Shown here in pieces: positions 44,315-54,868 of a DNA stretch of 64,000 bases. Both the position numbers and the translations under genes were made by a program. Under the pieces are notes generated by a model, which ran no database searches, was not told where the DNA came from, and saw only the letters and a list, made by a program, of their open reading frames with translations. The DNA comes from Ariolimax columbianus (Eukaryota > Mollusca > Gastropoda > Stylommatophora > Arionidae). The stretch is from the NCBI GenBank assembly GCA_036924085.1, contig JAVGWX010000019.1:11828196-11892195 (forward strand), written 5' to 3'. Numbering within the stretch: the first letter of the stretch is position 1; the number at the start of each line of letters is the position of its first letter.

Positions 44315-44600
44315 CTATGTAGCCAGAAGGCCTGCACGAGCGACGGCAGCCATTGTGCCCCCTACAACTGACTGTCTCCAAACCGCTCGATCCTGAGCAA
44401 TCGTTTTCCAATTTTCGCATGAGATGTCGCATGACTTCGTGTTCCTCTTGCATACGTCTATCAATCGCAGGGTGGGACGGCGGATTCTTCTAATATATAT
44501 ATATAGAAGCACATTGATAGGTCTTCCATGTTCAGGAAGGGGAATGACAAAAAGAACTACACATTTCTCTTTCGTTCCATCCATTTGGTATTCAGTACAG
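44315..44600 (-). pseudogene. RTE-like LINE family C, C-terminal fragment (copy C2)
   Basis: The minus-strand frame encodes RRPTLRLIDVCKRNTKSCDI, SCENWKTIAQDRAVWRQSVV and GGTMAAVARAG. This is the segment that precedes the terminal zinc finger in RTE-like LINE proteins and parallels copy C1. A (TA)4-5 microsatellite at about 44490 lies within it and encodes YIYI. The zinc finger itself is not found downstream. Confidence 0.85.
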
Positions 44601-44756
44601 CTTATCCATCTTGCAAATGAAACATCACTATTGTCAAAGTGCTGTCAAAGCCGAGAATGCCGTTGAGGATAAGTATTTATTTCTGGTAAAATACCACGGA
44701 ACACAACCAGCACAAAATGGCCATCTTGTGGGTGTGTCAAGATGTGATCATTCCTT

Positions 44757-46113
44757 CTAACTAACATGAAACAATGTTAGGTGTGAGTCCTTCATGAAAC
44801 GGTGTTAGGTGTGAGTCCTTCATGAAATGATGTTAGATGTCAGTCCTTCATGAAATGATGTTAAGCGTGAGTCCTTCATGAAATGATGTTAGGTGTGAGT
44901 CCTTCATTAAACGATGTTAGGTGTGAGTCCTTCATGAAACGATGTTAGGTGCGAGTTCTTCATGAAATGATGTTAGGTGTGAGTCCTTCATGAAATGATG
45001 TTAGGCGTGAGTCCTTCATGAAATGATGTTAGGTGTGAGTCCTTAATGAAACGATGTTAGGTGTGAGTCCTTCATGAAATGATGTTAGGTGTGAGTCCTT
45101 CATGAAACGATGTTAGGTGTGAGTCCTTCATGAAACGGTGTTAGGTGTGAGTCCTTCATGAAATGATGTTAGATGTGAGTCCTTCATGAAATGATGTTAG
45201 GTGTGAGTCCTTCATGAAATGAAGTTAGGTGTGAGTCCTTCATGAAATGATGTTAGGCGTGAGTCCTTCGTGAAATGATGTTAGGTGTGAGTCCTTCATG
45301 AAATGATGTTAGGTGTGAGTCCTTCATGAAATGATGTTAAGCGTGAGTCCTTCATGAAATGATGTTAGGTGTGAGTCCTTCATTAAACGATGTTAGGTGT
45401 GAGTCCTTCATGAAACAATGTTAGGTGCGAGTTCTTCATGAAATGATGTTAGGTGTGAGTCCTTCATGAAATGATGTTAGGCGTGAGTCCTTCATGAAAT
45501 GATGTTAGGTGTGAGTCCTTAATGAAACGATGTTAGGTGTGAGTCCTTCATGAAAGGATGTTAGGTGTGAGTCCTTCATGAAATGATGTTAGGCGTGAGT
45601 CCTTCATGAAATAATGTTAGGTGTGAGTCCTTCATGAAACGATGTTAGGTGTGAGTCCTTCATGAAATGATGATAGGTGTGAGTCCTTCATGAAATGATG
45701 TTAGGTGTGAGTCCTTCATGAAATGATGTTAGGTGTGAGTCCTTTATGAAACGATGTTAGGTGTGAGTCCTTCATGAAATGATGTTAGGTGTGAGTCCTT
45801 CATGAAAGGATGTTAGGCGTGAGTCCTTCATGAAATGATGTTAGGTGTGAGTCCTTCATGAAATGATGTTAGGTGTGAGTCCTTTATGAAACGATGTTAG
45901 GTGTGAGTCCTTCATGAAATGATGTTATGTGTGAGTCCTTCATGAAATGATGTTAGGCGTGAGTCCTTCATGAAATGATGTTAGGTGTGAGTCCTTCATG
46001 AAATGATGTTAGGTGTGAGTCCTTCATGAAACGATGTTAGGTGTGAGTCCTTCATGAAACGATGTTAGGTGTGAGTCCTTCATGAAACGATGTTAGGTGC
46101 GAGTTCTTCATTA
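44757..46113. repeat. Minisatellite, 28-bp unit, about 48 copies, with 476-bp higher-order repeat
   Basis: Units read GATGTTAGGTGTGAGTCC then TTCATGAAAT. Rare variants (TTAAGCG at 44861 and 45337; CATTAAACG at 44905 and 45381; GCGAGTTCTTC at ~44950 and ~45426) recur at exactly 476 bp, which is 17 units. This shows a duplication of a 17-unit block. It is the second longest array in the window. Confidence 0.97.
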
Positions 46114-46430
46114 CAGCAAGTCATCCGGAAAGATGAAGGGCGCAATCCAAGTGTGGTAATTCGTTTATTAGCAAGAACGCTTTGAATTCAAACCACCTGA
46201 TGCTTTGCATGTGGTTTGGAGATAGTAAGACACGTTTTTTAGGCTGTTTGTTGAACGAGCTGTACCTGGTCTAAAGGAACAATTATCCCATTCTGACTTT
46301 AAAACAGCACGTAACGTACCTAACATTGTACATTAATTAGTCGCTTCTCGTTCAACGATGGGCAACAAAACGGTCACTCAGAGAGAAATGAGACGACGCA
46401 CTCTTAACAATGTCGATAAGGGACACGATC
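46114..46430. other. Unassigned intergenic DNA
   Basis: No gene or repeat recognised. Confidence 0.45.
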
Positions 46431-46845
46431 TGAAATGAAGGAATTTGACATACAATTGGGTTTCAGTATGTTTTGAGGCAGCGATACAACGCAAACATCG
46501 CTGGGATGGACATATAGTTTGCATGCCTGACAATGCATTTGAGATTTTGCACCAACAGTTTGACATTGGCGAAATGATGCTGATAGACACATTGATTTTT
46601 AGTGACTCCAAGTCGGTTCTGGAGGCGCTGAAGCACATCCCATACAGCAACACGGAATATATTTTTGGTGTGAGGCTGATCATCATTGTCACAGCCCATG
46701 GGAGCAATGCCATCCTGCAATGGATTCATATAAATAGAGAAACGAGATGGGGGACATATTGGCAAAAACAGGAGCATCCTAAGAACAATTGGATATACCG
46801 GCAGTAAAAGCTATATAAAACGAATTATTAAGATAGTATCAGAGG
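46431..46845 (+). pseudogene. RNase H fragment of a LINE
   Basis: The frame 46445-46807 contains LIFSDSKSVLEALKHIPYSN (RNase H catalytic Asp in DSKS) and NAILQWIH. After a frameshift near 46730 the other frame gives EMGDILAKTGAS then DIPAVKAI, the usual end of a LINE RNase H domain. The His loop is deleted. Which LINE family it comes from cannot be told. It differs from families A and F. Confidence 0.75.
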
Positions 46846-46889
46846 AATCTAGATGGGCAGGTGGGCGACGGAAACAACAGGGCACATTG

Positions 46890-47145
46890 TATTTAGCAAA
46901 ATGTCACAGCCATAAAGTAATGAAAACATAGCAAAATGTTACAGCCGTAAAGTAATGAATACATAGCAAAATGTCACAGCCTAAAACTAATAAAGACATA
47001 GCAAAATGCCACAGCCATAAAGTAATGAAGACGTAGCAAAATGTATCAGCCATTCAGTATTGAAGACATGGCAAAATGTCACAGCCATAAAGTATTGAAG
47101 ACATGGCAAAATGTCACAGCCATAAAGTAATGAAGACATAAATAA
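46890..47145. repeat. Minisatellite, ~35-bp unit, about 7 copies
   Basis: Units contain AGCAAAATGTCACAGCCATA then AAGTAATGAAGACAT. Confidence 0.94.
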
Positions 47146-47349
47146 ACTACATAGAAGAGATCAACGTCTCATCATTCAGTTCCCAATATGACACCCCAGA
47201 GTCAATATCCCATTGAACTGCAGCAATTCCCAGCACCTGCCATTGGGATAACATTCTATTCATTCTGTTGAAACAGTTAGATACCTACTTAGTGAGTGCA
47301 AGGTCCTTGCGGACTTAGGTAACGATTCTTGCAAGCACTGCCAAAACAT
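47146..47349. other. Short unassigned spacer
   Basis: Nothing recognised. Confidence 0.4.
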
Positions 47350-47745
47350 ACTTGCTAACAGACAAACATACATGTCTACAGACAAACCTCAAACATACAT
47401 GTCAACACACAAACCTCAAACATACATGTCTACAGACAAACCTCAAACATACATGTCAACAGACAAACCTCAAACATACATGTCAACAGACAAACCTCAA
47501 ACATACATGTCAACAGACAAACCTCAAACATACATGTGTACAGACAAATCTCAAACATACATGTGTACAGACAAATCTCAAACATACATGTGTACAGACA
47601 AATCGCAAACAAAGATGTATACAGACAAATCTCAAACAGACATGTCAACAGACAAACCTGAAACATACATGTCTACAGACAAACCTCAAACATACCTATC
47701 TACAGACAAACCTCAAACATACATGTCAACAGACAAATCAAATAT
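47350..47745. repeat. Minisatellite, 27-bp unit, about 14 copies
   Basis: Units read ACAAACCTCAAACATACATG then TCTACAG, TCAACAG or TGTACAG. The 27-bp period keeps two plus-strand frames and one minus-strand frame open (for example MSTDKPQTY repeated). I regard these as artefacts. Confidence 0.96.
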
Positions 47746-47759
47746 ACAAGCCTCTCTCG

Positions 47760-48175
47760 CTATCGCATTCACACACACTCAAACACACAGTGACACACAC
47801 ACTCACACACATACACACACACAGACACTCATACACACACTTAGGAACATAGATGAAAACACAGAAAGACAATTAGACACACATACACATACGATCAGAC
47901 ACATACGCTCTGACACACACAGTAGCACACAGGCAAACTTACACGCAGCAAAACAAACACACACAGAAATACACAAACACACACACGCGCAGCAAAACAG
48001 ACAAACACACACATATATACACGCACACACAGACATATACACACGAACACATACACAGGCACTTATACAAATACTCACGAACACGCACACAAACAGAGAC
48101 AAACATAGAGCCAGACACGCACGAACCTAGACACACATTCACAGACACACACGCACACACACACAGGCACACCTA
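47760..48175. repeat. CA-rich low-complexity tract
   Basis: Irregular CACACA/ACACAGAC sequence of about 410 bases directly after the 27-bp array. The open frames (252 codons on the plus strand) are a consequence of composition. Confidence 0.93.
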
Positions 48176-48524
48176 AACATTAAAGCAGAAGAGGCGACTA
48201 AGCGATTAGGCCTTCTTGTCCTTTTTCCCAGAGGACACGGTTTCGCAATGGAGCATTTGTGCGTTGTGTTTTCTTCGAACGTCACTGACATGTACACAAA
48301 ATAATACTGCACAATTCACTGCGACTGCTGGGACAAACGACTATTATTCCTGAACTATATAACTTTCTCTGGGAAGTCCGATCTATTTGAAAGCATGATA
48401 TTTAATGATACACGGATGTTCACATATAAGAATATGTGTAGAGATATTGACGTTCGTAATTCATCAACATTAAACAGATCAAAGGGAAGCAACTTCAGCC
48501 AATTTCCACTCCTATAAAACAATT
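48176..48524. other. Unassigned intergenic DNA
   Basis: No gene or repeat recognised. Confidence 0.5.
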
Positions 48525-48735
48525 ACCTGTCCTTAAACTTGCAGATGTACGTGCTGCTCTTCAGAACTTCAAAGTGGCCTCGCTGCAAGACCTGATGTAG
48601 CTACTTCCAGGTTGTTGAAACAAGCACGTGACCCTAAGAGTGTCATCCTGCACCATCTGTTCGCAACAGTTTAGTCCATCAAACACATGCGTGTTATCTG
48701 GCGGGATGAAATCATTATCTGCTTTCCTTCATCTT
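48525..48735 (+). pseudogene. Fragment of a LINE reverse transcriptase N-terminus (family H)
   Basis: In one frame LPVLKLADVRAALQNFK (~48530-48580) resembles the V..AL..LK.GKA.GPDGI block at the start of LINE reverse transcriptases. Following pieces RDPKSVILHHLFATV and HMRVIWRDEIII are consistent with the W.K. segment after it. The key GPD motif is not intact (SLQDLM). Identification is by overall pattern only. Confidence 0.45.
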
Positions 48736-49691
48736 CAACTGCATTCGTTCTCAGTCTACTGCTACCAAGCCATGTACTGGACTTTGCAAGTAGCAGGATG
48801 TTGTCCGGAGAACGAAATGCGCTGTGTCGCTAGTTTACAGCTTGATTGCGATATTTGCACCTTTCGGTCCGACACTTACGTCTTTGAGTCAACGCAATGC
48901 CACGTTTGCTCCAGTTATTACCAATACATATTATGTATCTTGGCTGATTAAAGTATATCTCTTTGCTGAATAATCTTTTACGAGTTATGTAATAACCAAA
49001 TGCGATATATAGAAATGGTAATTAATTATATCCCCCATTACATGTATTTTCACGGAAAATCGTACAGCGTACAGTTATTTCACTGAAAATGTCGAGATTC
49101 ATAATCAATGTAGAGTACGCAGTCCTTATTATAATTCAATTCAATTTATAAAATCGTCACAGTGATATCTAGCGCATTTGTTATTCGAATAGCATTGACA
49201 TTTGAATATCGGTAACACTTATAAGGAAAGGAATAAACGTGTATACATATTTTTCAAGTGTGTCTAAGCTTGGCTGTCTGAATGATCTCATTTCAAACCA
49301 ATAGAAAAGAACAATATATTCCCTTTCAATTAGCTATAGGTCGTTCTCACACTGTGCAATAGAACATACCATTGTGTTTACAAATACTGCCGGAGACATA
49401 GGAAGCAAAAAAATAACTGATGACTTTGACAATGAAGTTATTAAACAAAACATTTTTAGAATGTTGAATTATTAAAGAGTATTCATTCTAAGAACATTTA
49501 AAATTTAAATAATATCAGGGCATCATTTTTCTTTAACTTCATTGTGGAAAACTATAAACATGCTGGCTTCCCATTCCACAACCATACAAGCGGAAGAAAT
49601 AGTTTGTGTAAAATCCACAGCAAGCAGCTGTTGGAAGTAGATAGTTACAGGAAATTAGAAACATTCGTTAAGAAAATTACGATATTGTGTT

Positions 49692-49695
<4 letters not shown>
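48736..49695. other. Unassigned AT-rich DNA
   Basis: Near 48759-48813 there is the repeat shared with 13472 (GCTACCAAGCCATG...GGACTTTGCAAGTAGCAGG). The rest is unique. Confidence 0.5.

Positions 49696-49780
<85 letters not shown>
49696..49780. repeat. (TA)n microsatellite, about 41 dinucleotides
   Basis: A pure TA tract of over 80 bases, the longest in the window and cruciform-prone. Long Tyr-Ile frames across it are not genes. Confidence 0.98.
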
Positions 49781-49782
<2 letters not shown>

Positions 49783-50214
49783 CATGGTTGTGTGCACGCC
49801 ATTCTACTGAACAGGAATGGCAAAATCCAGATGGAACTACAAAGAGAATTGTACCTAATTGTAAAAGACAGTGATTGATCACAGATTATAAAAGCAACAT
49901 ATATAATGGACTGTTGAAGAATGGTGAACTCCTGTTTCTTTCAAAATATAACGACAATTGAAACTTTCATTGATAGATGAATGACCACATTTAAATAGTG
50001 CGTGTTGAGAAAGATGTACTTCCGTCATTGGATAGACTCTCATGTCTGGTACTGGGCAATACTACCTACGATAATGTCGAGGCACTGTACGACAAGGTTA
50101 GTACTTGTGCATGAGGACGAGATGAAACTTCGTCTTACGATGGAGTATAATCAATTAATAGAACTGCACCTCAGACCTGAATTGTTTTCACTTCTAAAGA
50201 ATACACACAGGACA
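49781..50214. other. Unassigned intergenic DNA
   Basis: No gene recognised. Confidence 0.5.
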
Positions 50215-50610
50215 AACACGTTTCAGATAGAGCACGTAAACCAGATGCATGGTCAAAAGTGTCACGGGACAAAGACTTTTCAGATAGAGCACGTAAGCCA
50301 GAAGTACAGGCAAATTTGTCACGGGACAAAAGCTTTTCAGATAGAGCACGTAAGCCAGGAGTACGGGCAAATTTGTAACGGGACAAAGACTTTTCAGATA
50401 GAGCACGTAAGCCAGAAGTACGGGCAAATTTGTCACGGGACAAAGACTTTTCAGAAAGAGCACGTAAGCCAGGAGCATGGACAAAAAGTGTCACGAGACA
50501 AAGACTTCAGATAGAGCACGTAAGCCAGGAACTGGGACAAAAAGTGTCACGAGACAAAGACTTCAGATAGAGCACGTAAACCAGGAGCATGGACAAAAGT
50601 GTTTAGGATT
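50215..50610. repeat. Minisatellite, 57-bp unit, about 6.5 copies
   Basis: CAGATAGAGCACGTAAGCCA starts units at 50224, 50281, 50338 and 50395, followed by GGGCAAATTTGTCACGGGAC and AAAGACTTTT. The 57-bp period is a multiple of three and keeps a 170-codon plus-strand frame and ~100-codon minus frames open. Confidence 0.95.
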
Positions 50611-51105
50611 GCCAGATTACAATTCACGCTTGAGCCATATGCAGAATTAGTTTGAGCAAAGATTAAGTGACAGGCGGAAAGTGCCATCAAAATCCTTCAA
50701 ATTATCAAATGTGAAGAAACTTGCATAGGATGTACTCTCAATCATGTACACAGAATTACGGATTAACTTTGAGGACCATGCCATGAAAGATAAAGATGAC
50801 TTTTGGCAGAAAGATGGTTTGCGATTGATTGAGCTGAAATCAGTCATCCATCTCTTTATGTCACCGGAATTTGAATGTGGTGATTACATTCAACTTATGT
50901 GAACAGTTTAAGCGAAAATGACAATTAATACATTTCCTCATAAAGCTTCAAAAACATTCAATCTAATGGAAACACTGATACAAAAACAAACATTTGTCAA
51001 TTTTTTTTTTTCATTTTAACACACGGCTAATACTGAAAATGAATATTTTATAAACCTGTATGCATTTATATAATGACAAAATTTATTAAAAATGAAGATA
51101 CGCCT
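50611..51105. other. Unassigned intergenic DNA
   Basis: A short T tract lies near 51000. No gene recognised. Confidence 0.5.
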
Positions 51106-51107
51106 GA

Positions 51108-51345
51108 AGAGTGGAGCACGTGGCCGAATGGTTTCGATGACTGCCTAACGATAAGGAGGGCAGCGGTTCGAATCCCTGGTATGGCATATGTTATTTTCCG
51201 GTTAGGGGGTGAAATAAACAAACATAGCCAGCATACGACGTGGCGATAGCAGTGGCTAAGCGGTCTGTAGTTCTCAGCCTTCAAAACTCCTCGACTACCC
51301 CATCAATGGTAAAATTGTCGATTGTTTGTTATTGTTGTATGCCTT
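51108..51345 (+). mobile_element. tRNA-derived SINE copy
   Basis: GTGGCCGAATGGTTTCGATG (A box) lies at about 51119 and AGCGGTTCGAATCCCTGG (B box, close to consensus) at about 51162, at normal tRNA spacing. The body continues past GGTTAGGGGGTGAAAT to AACTCCTCGACTACCC near 51298. It lies directly upstream of LINE copy A2. Confidence 0.7.
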
Positions 51346-51354
51346 GGGAACTGA

Positions 51355-52965
51355 ATGTACTCTCAATTAAATGAAATGAAGTGGTTCATCGAGGTCCCTG
51401 CAGATAAGCATACAGACATTAGCGAAGAGCTAAAGGGACACGAAAACATGAATACGGCTCCTGAAGAGCACATGATGGCCAAACTAACAATGCGCGAAAT
51501 GGAAGAGGCTATGAGAACACTAAAGAAAAGGAAATCTCCCGGAAAAGACGGGATAACAAACGAAATGCTGATGGGGCTGGACCAAACAGCGAAGAAGAAA
51601 CTGCTATGGGTCCTGAACCAAAGCTGGAAAAAGGGAATTGTACCACAGGCATGGAAAGACGCAATACTGGTACCAGAACCAAAAACAGGAAAGGACAAAA
51701 CAGATCCAAATGGATGGAGGCCCATAAGCCTACTGAGCTGTGTCGGCAAGCTGATGGAACGGATGATAAACACCAGACTGATGTGGCATCTGGAAGAAAA
51801 ACAAATACTAATTCCACAGCAAGCCGGCTTTAGACAGCACAGATCCACTGAGGACCAGGTCATCCTCATAGCCCAGGAGATAGAAGATGCCTACCAGGCA
51901 CAGAAACACACAGTAGCTGTTTGGGTGGATCTGGAAAAGGCATTTGACAAAGTCTGGAAAGATGGACTTAGAGTCAAGCTAAGAAGAAGTGATGTCTGTG
52001 GAAAGATGTACAAGTGGATCAACCACTACCTCAAACAAAGAACGGCCAGAGTCCAAGTACAAGGGCAGATGAGCAAAAAGGTGACACTGGAGCAGGGAGT
52101 ACCCCAAGGGGGAGTATTGTCACCCACACTCTTCCTGGTATATATAAACGATATTACAGAGAATATACAAAAAAGAGTCCATAGCTCAATGTTTGCGGAC
52201 GATCTGGCTATGTGGACCTTTGAAAAGAATCTCACCATAGAAAGAAATCGGATGCAGACGGCCCTAACATCGCTGGAAGAGTGGGCAAACTCATGGCTGG
52301 TCAAAATAAACGAGGAGAAAACCACATGCACAATATTCTCGCTTTCATTAAAACCCCAAAGTACCAAATTAAGTCTAAATGGCAAATTTCTGCAGCCAAA
52401 CGACAACCCAACCTATCTGGGAGTCACATTTGATCGGCGCATGACATGGAAAAGTCAGATTGAGAGAAACCGAATGAAAGCCAGAGAAAGAATGGCAATC
52501 ATGAGGAAACTTGCTGGCACAAGCTGGGGAGCAGACGAAGGCATACTAAAGAAACTGTACACTGGAAGAGTGAGACCAGTTCACGAGTATAGCTTTGCGG
52601 CATGGACAACAGCAGCGAAGGCGAACTTCGATAAAGTTAACAAACTTCAAAACCAAGCCATGAGAATTATAACAGGTGGCATGAAGTCAACGCCAATTGT
52701 AGAACTTGAAAAGATTACAAAACTGCAATCCATGACCGATAGAAGAGACTGCAGAGCCCAGCTGCAGTCAGAGAAACTCCGAAGACTGACCGACCATCCA
52801 ATGCACCAGAGACTAAACAATTTGGGAAATGGGAAACTAAAGCGGAGAAACTTTGCAGAAATAGCCAAAGCAAAGATGCACGAAGATCCCATAAACGCAC
52901 TAACAACACCAAAACCCATCACTACTGTACGAAAACCTACCTGGAGGCAGGATATATTTCCATAA
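51355..52965 (+). pseudogene. Reverse transcriptase part of LINE A2
   Basis: A 536-codon frame starting at ATG 51355, although the LINE sequence itself probably starts about 15-20 bases later. Order of motifs: LKKRKSPGKDGITNEM (fingers), WRPISLLSCVGKLMERM, QQAGFRQHRSTEDQ, AVWVDLEKAFDKVW (motif A, Asp at residue 192), GVPQGGVLSPTLFLVYINDI (residues 248-267), SMFADDLAMW (catalytic FADD, residues 280-283) and LVKINEEKT. The last is followed by YLGVTFDRRMTWK (primer-grip region) and HPMHQRLN. All catalytic aspartates are present. The frame ends at a TAA where copy A1 reads GAA (Glu), within the linker before RNase H, so one substitution separates the two domains. Role in an intact element: target-primed reverse transcription of its own RNA. 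Confidence 0.95.
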
Positions 52966-53901
52966 GTGGTAGAAAATATACCAGGTATTGCAAACAAAAA
53001 CTGCCAGACTGAAAAAGAAAGGAGAGATACTACCCTAAGCTTCATAACGAAAAGCTACCCAAGCATGGACTGGACCCATGCATGCACTGACGGTTCTGTA
53101 ACAAACACAACACAGAACGGAGGGGCAGGAGCATTCCTGAACCTACCAAATGGCAGAAAAATAACACTGTCATTCGCTACTGGTAAGTACACAAGCAATT
53201 TCAGAGCGGAGGCAGAGGCACTGAGGGCGGCAGTGGAAGAAATGGTGACAAACAGTGAAAATGAGAGCCATATAGTCCTGCTGACAGATGCTCTCGCCGT
53301 AGTCACAGCGCTAAAAAGCCAGAAAAACACTGAGCTTAATGACATAAGAGCAGCACTCTGCAAACTGTGCCAGCAGTCCGCACCAAAAAGGGTAGTGGTA
53401 CAGTGGGTCCCGTCACACTGTAACATCCAAGGCAACGAGGAGGCAGACAGACTGGCAAAAGAAGGTGCAAGACTTCCACAAACAGATACCAGTATGACGT
53501 ACGAAGAGTCAAAACGGCTTATCAAAGCCAGATACATGACCAACTGGGAAACCGAACATACTGGTTACACCAAAAACGATGCCTATTACCAGTTGAACCG
53601 AAGAGAGCAGGTCGTTGTCTTCAGACTTCGCACTGGCCACAATAGACTGAGGTACCACCTATTCAACAAATTGAAGATAGGGTGTACCGACGAATGCCCG
53701 TGCGGTACTGGTAAAATGACCGCTGAACATCTGCTGCAGAACTGCCCGACATACGAGGATCAGAGAGAGCAGATGTGGCCATTACCAGTGGAACTGCAAG
53801 GCAAGCTCTATGGCAGTGGCGACAGCCTCAGGATGACCGCCGCTTTTTTCGAAAAAATAATGGTTACTGTCTGACTGCGTACGCAGAAGAAGAAGAAGAA
53901 A
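51370..53901 (+). mobile_element. LINE family A (RNase H-bearing, Jockey/I-like), best preserved copy A2
   Basis: A 2.5-kb 5'-truncated non-LTR retrotransposon carrying the complete reverse transcriptase, connection, RNase H and C-terminal Cys/His region, ending in (GAA)n at about 53886-53901. The apurinic endonuclease and ORF1 expected upstream are absent; a tRNA-type SINE occupies that side. It is interrupted only by the TAA at 52963. A SINE sits immediately behind the tail. Copy A1 (11441-13143) and the 35-bp copy A3 (36391-36425) belong to the same family. Confidence 0.95.
52966..53874 (+). pseudogene. RNase H and C-terminal domain of LINE A2
   Basis: Same frame as the upstream part, separated by the single TAA. 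It carries CTDGSVT (first Asp, about residue 42), FRAEAEAL (Glu about 82), LLTDAL (Asp about 108) and PSHCNIQGNEEAD (His about 151, Asp about 161), which is a complete RNase H active site. It then has RTGHNRLRYHL and a Cys/His cluster (CTDECPCG...EHLLQNC, about residues 239-259), a feature of the C-terminus of this LINE group. It ends at TGA 53872. The GTG at 52966 is only the first codon after the nonsense codon and is not evidence of separate translation. Confidence 0.93.
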
Positions 53902-54143
53902 TGAAGTGGTTAGCGCGCTGGCTACGCATCTGAGTGGTCCTGGGTTCATTCCCCAGTTGAGGTGGTAATGTTTTTTTCAGACCGCAATGGCACCCGGGTC
54001 AGCCCAGCCTTAAATGGGTACCGGTTCAGTCCCGGACGTAAAAGCGGCGAGCGAGAGAAGATGGCTACCGCTCTCATATAGCCGAGCCTTTGAAATGTGA
54101 GATCGCTAACACCTCACACCCCTACGGCAGTAATGCTATGGGA
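53902..54143 (+). mobile_element. tRNA-derived SINE, family S1, copy 1
   Basis: A box GTGGTTAGCGCGCTGG lies at about 53906 and B box CTGGGTTCATTCCCCAG at about 53940. The central motif CAGCCTTAAATGGGTACCGG is near 54007, then GTAAAAGCGGCGAG, GAGATCGCTAACACCTCACA and CTACGGCAGTAATGC. It ends in GGGATACTT, where the (CTTTA)n tract starts. About 85-90% identical by eye to the copy at 61965. Confidence 0.9.
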
Positions 54144-54290
54144 TACTTCACTTTACTTTACTTTACTTCACTTTACTTTACTTTACTTTACTTTACTTTA
54201 CTTTACTTTACTTTACTTTACTTTACTTTACTTTACTTTACTTTACTTTACTTTACTTTACTTCACTTTACTTTACTTTACTTTACTATG
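54144..54290. repeat. (CTTTA)n microsatellite at the SINE tail, about 28 units
   Basis: Nearly pure ACTTT/CTTTA pentamers with a few CTTCA variants. The second S1 copy ends in ACTTTTTT, so the pentamer could have been seeded by the SINE 3' end. Confidence 0.97.
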
Positions 54291-54419
54291 TAAACGATAA
54301 CTATTGGCACAATGTAAATATAAAAAAGAACGTACGTTTGGATCAATTCGTTTAATACCATCATGCAAGACTTGAATGTGGAGGAGACTTGACTTATAAA
54401 TGATGTAATGATAGGAAAA

Positions 54420-54655
54420 CCAAGGTTTATTGTACACGTTAAACGACACAACGGACTGGAAAGAGTGGTTATTTGGTGCATTGGTCACTGGAAAGCGAGG
54501 CAGGGGCCGACCGAGAAGACGATGGACGCAAGACATCAAGGAGATGCTGGATTTGGCCTTGGAGCAGGCCGGAAAACGGGCGGCAGGCAAAGTTCCTAAA
54601 GACAGGCTGTTATGAGAGCGACGTTCTGCAAAGAACATGCTACATGATGATGATG
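54420..54655 (+). pseudogene. LINE family D (RTE-like), short 3' end (copy D3)
   Basis: HVKRHNGLERVVI in one frame passes into GKRGRGRPRRRWTQDIKEML then DLALEQAGKRAAGK in the next, as in copies D1 and D2. After the stop, GAGCGACGTTCTGCAAAGAA and CATGCTACATGATGATG give the typical 3' end. Confidence 0.88.
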
Positions 54656-54868
54656 TCGTTATGAAAAAAAGGCACACACAAAAGTTCAAGCTGATAGGTC
54701 TATGCATTTTTGAGAGAATGTGTAAATTGAAACGGCACGTAATTTTGAGCACACTATAGGTAGCCAAGATCTAATTTTGTTTTCTTTTAGTCTTTCTGGT
54801 CAGCTTTTAGAATATGCCGACCCTGTCTTTTCTGCTCAACGGTTCAGACTATGATTTGGTTATTAGTA

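Noticed and set aside
44757..46113. CRISPR array (28-bp repeats)
   Set aside because: Repeats are contiguous without spacers, and the genome is plainly animal.
47350..48130. Plus-strand frames of 166 and 252 codons (repeated TDKPQTYMS-like residues)
   Set aside because: They arise from the 27-bp array plus the CA-rich tract. The period is a multiple of three.
51119..51180. Functional tRNA gene with a good B box
   Set aside because: The acceptor stem and cloverleaf do not close convincingly, and the sequence continues into a SINE-like body.
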